The notes below the pieces were generated by a model. The model saw nothing but the letters and a program-made list of their open reading frames with translations, did not search any database and had not been told where the DNA came from. The translations under genes and the position numbers were made by a program. This document shows, piece after piece, positions 56,586-64,000 of a stretch of DNA of 64,000 nt. The stretch is taken from positions 25,226,927 through 25,290,926 of the forward strand of contig CM043796.1 of NCBI GenBank assembly GCA_023974075.1, in the 5' to 3' direction. How positions within the stretch are numbered: position 1 is the first letter of the stretch; every line of letters starts with the position of its first letter. This stretch comes from Chaenocephalus aceratus (Eukaryota > Chordata > Actinopteri > Perciformes > Channichthyidae).

Positions 56586-56937
56586 TGTAACGGACTGGTT
56601 ATAATGTTGATGTTTGATGTGTTTGTTGTTCAGAGTTTGTTTGCATTTTGCAGTCAGTGAACGTGCCACTGTTTTGATGGACGGTTCTTGTGACCTGCAG
56701 CTGTGGGTTTGGTTGGGAGAGTGTTGTCTGGTTGGTTGGGGCTGGAAGAGGGAGGTTCCTGGGGAGAGGGACGCGGGAAGCTAGGAAAGAGCTAGCGGGA
56801 GACGTGACGGAGTGTGAGAATACGACGGGGTTAGTGGATTGTTTTGGCGTGGTTATGGCCAACCTGTGATCTGTACAATAAACTCCCGGATAAAGGACAA
56901 ACTAAGCCTCCCTGTGTTCCTGTAGCGAGACGCTACA
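56586..56937 (+). mobile_element. Solo LTR, 352 bp (unit 3)
   Basis: TGTAACGG...CGCTACA, ATAC duplication on both sides. Six bp shorter than the other copies (AACAGT lost near 56860). Confidence 0.8.
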
Positions 56938-57382
56938 ATACATTCTAGTTAAAGGTGGGGTAGATAATTCACTTCAGAAACACTTGTTATATTCCATGGA
57001 ATGCTCTTAACATCCCAATAGCAATGAATACATTAAATGCTTTGACAATAAATACATAACAAAAATTAATCTGTGGAAGCCGTGGCGCTGTAAAAAGCAC
57101 AACCAATCATCTGAGCCGGCCGGCTAAAATAACTGGATGGCCTACCTGGCTGTCAGCCTTCCATCTCGTGCACAAACTTATCTCGTGCCCTCATTGGTCA
57201 TGTGCGTGTTCGTGTGTGTTGGAGGAGGGGCTCTGTAAGGACGGGGCAGATTTTTGTTCGAGCTGGTTTCTCCATTCTTACCTACCCTACCTTTAAGTAC
57301 AGTAGGCTACTTGGGTAAAAGTCTACCAATTTAATTGTTTACATGAAAACACATAACAAAAATGTTGATGGCTGAACTTTAA

Positions 57383-58672
57383 AGGAGACATGTCATGCTT
57401 TTCCGGTTATTACCTGTCCCCTTGTGTGTTATGAAGGTTTTTATGCATGTAAACGGTGTGCAGAGTCACAAACCCTCAAAGTACACCCAAGTAAAACTCT
57501 AACACAGAAAATACCTCCCCAAAACGCCTCGTTGGAGATACGTCACTGTCCATTTGATTATTCCGGGTACATCTTGATGTCATGTTGTCCAAATTGACCA
57601 ATCCACGGACTTCCTCACCAGAGTTGGGTGTAACGCGTTACAAAGTAACTTACTAAAAGCAGTCATAATCAAACCTCAAACACCTGCAAAGAACACATGC
57701 TAAGGTGAAGCTAACGCACAGCTATTTGTTGTTTGTTTATATCACGTATTCTGTTCTTCCTCTGTTTTCCAGTTGTTGCCTGTTTTGAATGACGAATACA
57801 CACTACCGCCGCCTGCTGGTAAGGAGAGTTATTGCCACTCACGCATGCGCAGTTCGTACGTGCTCGGCTGAAGTCTGGTTCCGGTGCAACACATGGCCAA
57901 CACGCAGGAGAACACGCCGACGCAACAGCGTGAGCAGAGATATACTGCGCAAAATATACAGATAGCAGGAGACAGAGGACAGCCACGGTCAGATAGGAAA
58001 ACATTCAGGATCTGGATCAGTCTTATGCGACAATGGAAACTGAACTAAAGAGAACATTTGAAACTTTAGCAGTCTGCGTGATCTGCCTGCAGGGAGGGGC
58101 GGGCCGGCCCTGCGAGTAAAGTAACGAGTTACTTTATGTAGAGAGTAACGAAGTAGTGTAATATATTACTTTTTTTTTTTTTTAAAGTAATATGTAATAT
58201 ATTACTTTTTTTTTAGTAACGACCCCATCTCTGTTCCTCACACTCTGCTGATTTCTCCTCCCTGGCTGCAGGCTGATAACAGACAGTTGGGATCGCGGCG
58301 AAATTCTCTCTGCAGACCCATTCTCACAGCGTTTATCAAACTTTTTCTTACTCAATATCAAGCCACACTTTGTTTGTACTTCGGCTGCGAGTGCTCAGGA
58401 GCTGTGTTTCGCTAAACAAGGAAACAACACCTCCACGGAGCTCAGCGCGATTCACAACGTCCCGACCAATCAGAGCAGACTGTGTTCACAGGGAGGATGG
58501 GGGCTGAAGCTATTGGAGCTACAACGAGCCGTTAAAGGCAGACAGTGAAATTCAGGGAATACACGTAGTTTACAGCGATGCTTTATAAGAAACCAATGTG
58601 AGTTTGGAAAATTGCACAGTATAAATCTATTCTAGACCTCAACAATGGAATTATGGCCATGACATGTCTCCT
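57383..58672. mobile_element. TTAA-target element, 1.29 kb (unit 3)
   Basis: Both TTAA sites are intact (57379-57382, 58673-58676). About 60 bp of the left arm with the duplicated GGACCAATCC stretch is absent here. Confidence 0.8.
57619..58233. mobile_element. hAT element nested in the TTAA element, 615 bp (unit 3)
   Basis: Flanked by TTCCTCAC on both sides. Left end CAGAGTTGGG is the better-preserved form. Longer than in units 1 and 2 because of extra sequence in the AT-rich right part and around 57900. Confidence 0.85.
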
Positions 58673-59242
58673 TTAACTACATCAGTATCAGGAAGCTGGT
58701 TTTTCACATGCAGGCTCAGTGGTAGACTTTATTTTTAAGAACACCTGTTTACCTGTCACATTGCACCTTATTCAGTGTGATAAACATGGAGAGCTGCACC
58801 ATGGATATAACACTGGAAACTGAAGTGTGTCATTTGGATCAGATTTGTAAGTAAATTAAGAATTTGACCAAGGAATACAATTTGCATTGTGCTCCCTGGT
58901 GGACATGTAGAAATAAATTAGTTCAACTGCAGCAATAGACTAATGTTAAATTAGTGGATACTTCAGTGTGTTAAGGATGGAAGCATTAAGAATGCCCAGG
59001 AATGATATGAAGTGATTCATGAAAAGCACCTTTCAAGAAGTGATTCTTTTGAATCACTCCGTACTAAATATCATATAGTAGCAATAGTTTTGAAGCTCAG
59101 TAAGGTAAATATTAACTGAACATATAGCGATCAAAGTCTAGATTTTCTGCTGAAGAAAGATGAAGAGAACTTTACACTGAGAGCCCCCTCTGGTGGTGAT
59201 CAACATTAATGACAAGGAAACAAAGGTCTGATTTGAACCATT

Positions 59243-59252
59243 TTTAATAAAA
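59243..59252 (-). promoter_or_regulatory. CPE overlapping an ATTAAA poly(A) signal, ccnb1 copy 3
   Basis: TTTTATTAAA on the minus strand, as in the other copies. TTTTAAT at 59606-59612. Confidence 0.5.
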
Positions 59253-59773
59253 GCTTTAAGATAATTAAGCATGTAAAAGGATTTTAAAAGTATTGCTGTA
59301 CATTTGACACATTCACACCTGGCCACTTTAGATATTCGGGACCATTTGAAAGCATGCCACAAGTTTTAGATTTGCAGCCAGAGCAGCAGTTAAGCTATAA
59401 AAATAACTATAGACAGTCAAGATTTCAGTCAGCAAACATCCCAAGTAGTGTATTTATGATGTAAAAAAGTGATTAGGGTTGCATTAGAGTAGTCATACAG
59501 ACTGAAAATCATACCGAGTAAATAAGCCTGATATGGTTCACTTTACTGAAGAGCAGGTCCTTTTCCAAGACTGAACTGCCAATTTGTGTGAGGGCTAGCT
59601 TTTAAATTAAAACTTGTAGCACGCTTTAGAAAAAGAGTCAGTAAAAGTATTGACGATTTCAGTTGATAAAATGTGCAAACCACTGATTCGGTCCTTGGTG
59701 TGCAGCTCCTTCCGTCACATTAAAAAGTTTAAGTTACAACTGTACAAAACGGCACATTGTGCCAAAAGTCTTC

Positions 59774-62700
59774 TCATACGGTAAGCTGCTTTGCAAAATC
59801 CGTCACCACTGAAGACTTGAGCTGCGCGATGGTGGCAATCCTCATCTGCTTGGAAGTGGAGTACTTTCCTTTAATGGCCTGGAATAAGAGAACATTATTG
59901 GGTTAGAAGTAAATCCAAATTAAGGATGAATCCTTTTCAAGTACACAAATGGTGACACTTGAGTTTTGTTTGTTTTACACTTACCATATGTTTGGTCGTA
60001 CCGTCGTTCACTTTCAGTACATTCTTGGCAATGTGTGCCATCACAGGAATCAAACTCTCTGCCGTGTAGTCCATGTAGTGCTGCAGAGTCACGTCCTGAG
60101 GAGAGACAATACACAGATGTCTTTCAGAAAAGCATTTAATCCACTGGACAGTAAATGCTCCATGACCATTTTATGACTGAGGCAACCATTTTTAAAGGCA
60201 ACACCCCACTTTGCACACTTTTGTAGCAAATGTAGCCTTGAAATACACATATTGGCCAATATTTAAATAGATGATATGCCACCTTTTAATATTTTGAAGA
60301 TGCACTTATTAGCTTAGTCTTGTAAAGATATGAAAGTCTCAAAAGAGGGCCGAATGCATTATTTTAGCATATTGAACTAACGCATTTTGCTCTTGGAAAT
60401 ATTTCTCTCCTCCTTTAATAGACAATTATTTTAACAGTATACTATAATCTACACCAGGGGTCGGCAACAGGCGGACCGCGGTGCGGACGCCGACCTATAA
60501 TCAATACATTAATAGGGGATTTCAATTTTGACGGGGCGATTCTATTTTAACCGCCGCCGACAGGGGGCGAAAGAGACGAGTGAGCGATACAGGAAGAGAA
60601 ACACAGAAGAAGAGACAAGAGCGCGGCAGAGAGAAGTGGAGAGGAAAGAGAGAATAATTAGCGATACAGGGAGAGGAGTGAACAGGCGTGTCATACACTC
60701 CCATATTTGATTGGCAGTCAGTTGTTGATTACATGCAGACGTTGATAAAGCTACTTCAATACATATCACATTAATTCATAAAGCAACTTAGACATTTTGA
60801 TGTTCCGGACCTTTGCATGGGGAGATTCTCAAACTGGACCTTGTTGAATACCCCTGATCTAAACTGTATAAACCATCTGTCACAAGTAATGATATTTTCC
60901 TCATCTGATACAGACGTATTTAGGAAGAGGTTAACTCACCCATTCGCCAGCGTCCAAGACCTTGAGACTGAGAGCCAGAGAAGCACTTGCAACAATGGAA
61001 GGTGGCATGTGAACCATCTCGTAGTCGACCATGGTGAGCTCCAGGAGGTATTTAGCCAGGGTGTGCTGCTCAGCTGTTACCTGAGGAGAGACATTGACAA
61101 CAACAACAAATTGAAGATCTCAAAGCAGAAAATGTGTCTCGTTTGCTGTTAAAATGATACAAACCTCGTAAACCTTTGACGCTCTTCTGAGGAACTGCAG
61201 GGGAAGAGGGCGGCCCAGCTGGAACTTGAGCACTCGCAGGATGGCCATCTCCATGTCTCTGATCTCTGCGGTGGTGTAGGCCTTGTCGGTTACGTAGGCA
61301 AAGTCTGAGATCTCGGGGGGGTACATCTCCTCGTATTTGGAAGCCAGGAACATGGCAGTTACGCCGACCAGCTGCAGCTGCTTCTTGGGGACTGGGTTGT
61401 CCTGTTGGAGGTGCAATCACAGGACTTTAGACACAAGGATTTACTGTTTTTCATCAATATATTAGAAGTCTCAGATATATGCAAAACATGTCTCTGAAGT
61501 GTTTGGCTCCAAATACCAAACAGATCACCCATTGCAGCATCCCATAATCCCCTCTGTTTCAGCCCCGTTTCAAAAGCGCTGATTCTCTGTTACTTTAGAT
61601 GAAAGTAAGGAGCCACTCCCCTCTGAGAGATATTTGGTAAAAAAGAACACAATGGTGCTCTAGGAGATTCAGGTGATACGGTGTTACCTTGGTTGGTGAT
61701 TGGCTAACGGCCGGTCCACACATGAAAAAAAAATCTTGATGCTGGGCGTGTCTGAAGCTTGCGAGCAACGCGACCAACAACCAATCACATGAATCTCCCG
61801 CCCCCGGCATACAAAGCAATAGCAATGTTAAAATGAAGTAAACTGAATATAAACTCCCCAAACAGGCGAAAACCTACCAGTTTTACCCACTGTCTCTGCC
61901 ACCTCCCTCCATGTCTAGTTCCTCCGGTTTGTATCCCGGTAAATAGTTCTGGTCGTAAAGAACCGGGTGATTTGCTACCGTAATTTCTCGTTTGGAATAT
62001 GAGGAAATGAACTGCGGTCTGGCTCTACCAGATTGCACGCGGTTTGATTGGCTAGCGCTTGTACTGGCGGGATTTGCATAAACGGGATTTGATTGGCTGA
62101 TGCCAGCTTCGAAAGCATCAAAAGTTGAACATTGCTCAACTTTTGATGCTCGCAAAGCCATGCTCCGCTCCCCACAATGCAGTTCGGCGAAGATTCTAAA
62201 TCTTCTACGTCACCCCATTCAAGTGAATGGGCGAAGCTTTGAAAGATTTTTTTCATGCCCGTGTGTGAGCGTGCCGTAATGGTTACACAAGCCACGTTAT
62301 GACATCATGAAGTGGCCAAAATCTGATCAGCTCATTTTGAGACAGGTTTCTACAGAAATGGATCAGGACAAAAAGAGAGAATCTTTTTTCCTGAAACTTT
62401 CAGAATCTCTTTACACAGAGGGGACACATGTTGATGTAGAAGAGACATGAAAAAGTGGATTTTGCATAATAGGTGACCTTTAAAGTGGACCTATCATGCT
62501 ACATTTGAATAATATACTGTAGGGCCATACCTATATAAAACATGTCTGTGAAGTTTTTTTCAAAATACCAAACCGATCATACATTTTAGCCAGGCCTCAT
62601 TTCACACCATTTGCTTTATTCTAGCACTGTTTTTGCCAGGGCTGATTCTGTGGCAAATGAGCTGCAGCTGCAAAGGAGGGGGCGAGGCACAAGCATCATG

Positions 62701-63609
62701 TTACCATGCCATCCTCTCATTCGCCTGAAAGGCGGAGCTCCCCGTTTCTGATGTCAGAACGATTTCAAATCTGTATCAGCTCCGTTGCAGCCCCGTTTTT
62801 AGAGATTTGCGTATGGAGGAAAAGAGAGAGGGTTGTGTTTTCTGACACACATATTCATGTTTTGACACACAAAAGTGCATTTTGCATTATAGGTCCCCTT
62901 TAAGCTAGCCATGTAAAAAAAAAAAACAGGACAAGATATACATGTACACACCTGAAGAAAGCGGTCAATTATTCCCACGGTCAGGTACATGGTCTCCTGC
63001 AGCAGACGGAACTTGAGGCTCACTTGCACCAACCAGTCAACGAGAATGGCCCGCATGTTCCCAGTCACCTCATGACCCTGCAGATAAGTGGCTCTGACGT
63101 TCTGCTCCACCTGTAGAGACAAAAACTGGTTAAAATCCACAAGTAGTAGAGGGGGGGGGTGGGGAGGAATCTCCAATACATATAGCCAGTTGAAGAATAT
63201 TCATTTGCTTGCCTCGAGCTGACGCAGGTACTTGTAGATTTCCTTCACATATTCGCTGCAGAGCATGGGGTTTTCGTAGTCATCTGCATCTACATCCCTG
63301 ACAGCGGTGTGAAGAATGACGTCTGAGAAGGCTTGGCAGAGGTCTGCTGGGGCACAGCCAGAAGTCTCCATGGGAGTTGGGGAGGCTGGTTCAGGGATAA
63401 CCTGGAATGGTGGAATTCCCAATATTAGAACCACACCCGGTAGCCATTTTTGTTTGAGCAGATAGCTGCTGGGATTCACTCACCTGGACTTCTGGCTTAG
63501 GTTTAACAGGAACCACAGTTTTTGGTTTGGGCTGTTCAACAACAGCAACTGCTTTTTCAACTTTGGTGACGGGGACTTTGATCTTCTTTGTGGCCTCTGT
63601 CTTGACAGC
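59774..63609 (-). CDS. ccnb1: Cyclin B1, copy 3 (exons 3-9; 5' end beyond window)
   Basis: Exons present, 5' to 3' on the minus strand: 63484-63609, 63213-63401, 62952-63110, 61165-61401, 60940-61080, 59985-60095 and 59774-59878, equal in length to exons 3-9 of copies 1 and 2. Exons 1-2 would lie past 64000. All visible splice sites are kept, including the intron 4 GC donor. Protein differences: Gly to Glu in KTEATKK (exon 3), Val in [10 protein letters not shown] (exon 8, shared with copy 2), and the C-terminus TDFAKQLTV. Introns are enlarged by three transposons, none of which touches an exon: 402 bp in intron 7, and 569 bp and 416 bp in intron 5. Probably a working gene if its first two exons are intact. 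Confidence 0.94.
60455..60856. mobile_element. hAT MITE in intron 7 of ccnb1 copy 3, 402 bp
   Basis: Ends CAGGGGTCGGCAAC and GTTGAATACCCCTG. The 8-bp duplication is ATCTACAC / ATCTAAAC (one mismatch), at 60447-60454 and 60857-60864. Copies 1 and 2 have a single ATCTGAAC at the same place, an empty site. A purine-rich GAGAGAAG interior; no transposase. Confidence 0.88.
61708..62276. mobile_element. Harbinger-type MITE in intron 5 of ccnb1 copy 3, 569 bp
   Basis: Left end CGGCCGGTCCACACATG, right end (inverted) CGGCACGCTCACACACG, flanked by TAA on both sides. Copies 1 and 2 have a single TAT at the empty site (GGCTATTGGTTACAC). A 3-bp TWA target suggests PIF/Harbinger. It contains a 14-bp perfect hairpin stem. 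Confidence 0.65.
62115..62149. repeat. 14-bp perfect inverted repeat, 7-nt loop
   Basis: GCATCAAAAGTTGA at 62115-62128 and its reverse complement at 62136-62149, inside the 569-bp MITE. Confidence 0.9.
62484..62899. mobile_element. TTAA-target MITE in intron 5 of ccnb1 copy 3, 416 bp
   Basis: Flanked by TTAA (62480-62483, 62900-62903). Inverted ends AGTGGACCTATCATGC and GCATTATAGGTCCCCT. Copies 1 and 2 have one TTAA here (ACCTTTAAGCTAGCC). The interior resembles sequence already in this intron in all copies (AACATGTCTCTGAAGT), so an older relative is also present. Confidence 0.82.
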
Positions 63610-64000
63610 CTAAGGAGAAAAAGATGGATTAAAGTCAGAACTGTGGTGGCCACCATTTCATAGCTTGCGGCAACCACTCTGGATTAATTGTGTACAACTG
63701 AATTACAGAGTAGGCTATCTATAATAGGACACTGTCAATTTACATGCTGGGCAGACATTTAGTGTTTTATAGAAGTGTGTAAAAATGCTTTTACATGGTC
63801 AATCTTTCAGAACTTGGGTGAACCCCTTCTAAAAAGCAAAATGTAACCATGTGCTTCAAGACAAGTTACCAGGCTTTGCTTGTAGTTACATCAGGGCACA
63901 GCTGTAGTTATTTTTGCATAAAAGGCTTTAGTCGTGAGAAGCATGCAGACATGATTGAATGTAAAAAAACAAAACATTCCCACGTTGATTTTGATAAAAT
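63610..64000 (-). other. Intron 2 of ccnb1 copy 3 (to window end)
   Basis: Matches 18617 onward in copy 1. Exon 2 is not reached. A ~20-bp insertion (AGACATGATTGAATG...) lies near 63950. Confidence 0.75.

Larger units (their letters stand above)
45400..64000. repeat. Tandem unit 3 of the ccnb1-bearing repeat (5'-truncated, runs off the window)
   Basis: It joins the repeat at unit-1 coordinate 2316, in the middle of the ISL2EU-like element, so it lacks the left 2.3 kb of the unit. It keeps a complete gypsy 3' LTR and the right half of the hAT around it, both deleted in units 1 and 2. It has three private transposon insertions in ccnb1 introns. It continues past the window end. Confidence 0.93.

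Noticed and set aside
60522..60769. Short open frames on both strands in intron 7 of ccnb1 copy 3
   Set aside because: They lie in the purine-rich interior of the 402-bp MITE; no domain, no conservation.

Overview
The window is eukaryotic and almost certainly from a teleost fish. It holds spliced genes, a vertebrate cyclin B1 whose protein sequence is fish-like, and a dense fish-type load of transposons (Rex1-like LINE, Ty3/gypsy, hAT, ISL2EU-like, TTAA-target elements). I cannot name the species. No bacterial operons, CRISPR arrays or functional RNA genes are visible.

Layout: the window is a head-to-tail tandem array. Unit 1 runs from 1 to 22329. Unit 2 starts at 22330 with the same sequence (offset 22,329) and runs to about 45399. 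Unit 3 runs from 45400, joining the unit at unit-1 coordinate 2316, to the window end. Each unit carries, in order: an ISL2EU-like DNA transposon with long inverted ends; an internally deleted Ty3/gypsy element (gag and protease, then an integrase fragment, with no reverse transcriptase); a broken Rex1-like LINE interrupted by a 653-bp relative of the first transposon; a 0.73-kb hAT element; a 0.35-kb solo LTR; a 1.3-kb TTAA element with a hAT nested in it; then, on the minus strand, a complete-looking 9-exon cyclin B1 gene (ccnb1, 407 codons). Copy 1 is at 16168-19485, copy 2 at 38464-41813, and copy 3 at 59774-63609, with exons 1-2 beyond the window.

The three ccnb1 copies keep their reading frames, splice sites, D-box, cyclin boxes and a 3'-UTR CPE/poly(A) arrangement. 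They differ at only a few residues, which cluster at the extreme C-terminus. Copy 3 has three private intronic transposon insertions. The spacers between genes are stacked TE insertions whose order can be read from target-site duplications (TSDs): gypsy inside a hAT inside another hAT-like element, with a third hAT and the ISL2EU-like element inside the gypsy LTR. The ISL2EU-like element carries remnants of a SWIM/YqaJ-nuclease-like protein, a THAP-like exon, and a captured 3' end of a replication-dependent histone H3 gene with its stem-loop.

The one host gene is ccnb1, the regulatory subunit of the mitotic CDK1 kinase. Everything else is mobile-element sequence or non-coding spacer. The most notable feature is the local multiplication of a normally single-copy, dosage-sensitive cell-cycle gene within a TE-built repeat unit.
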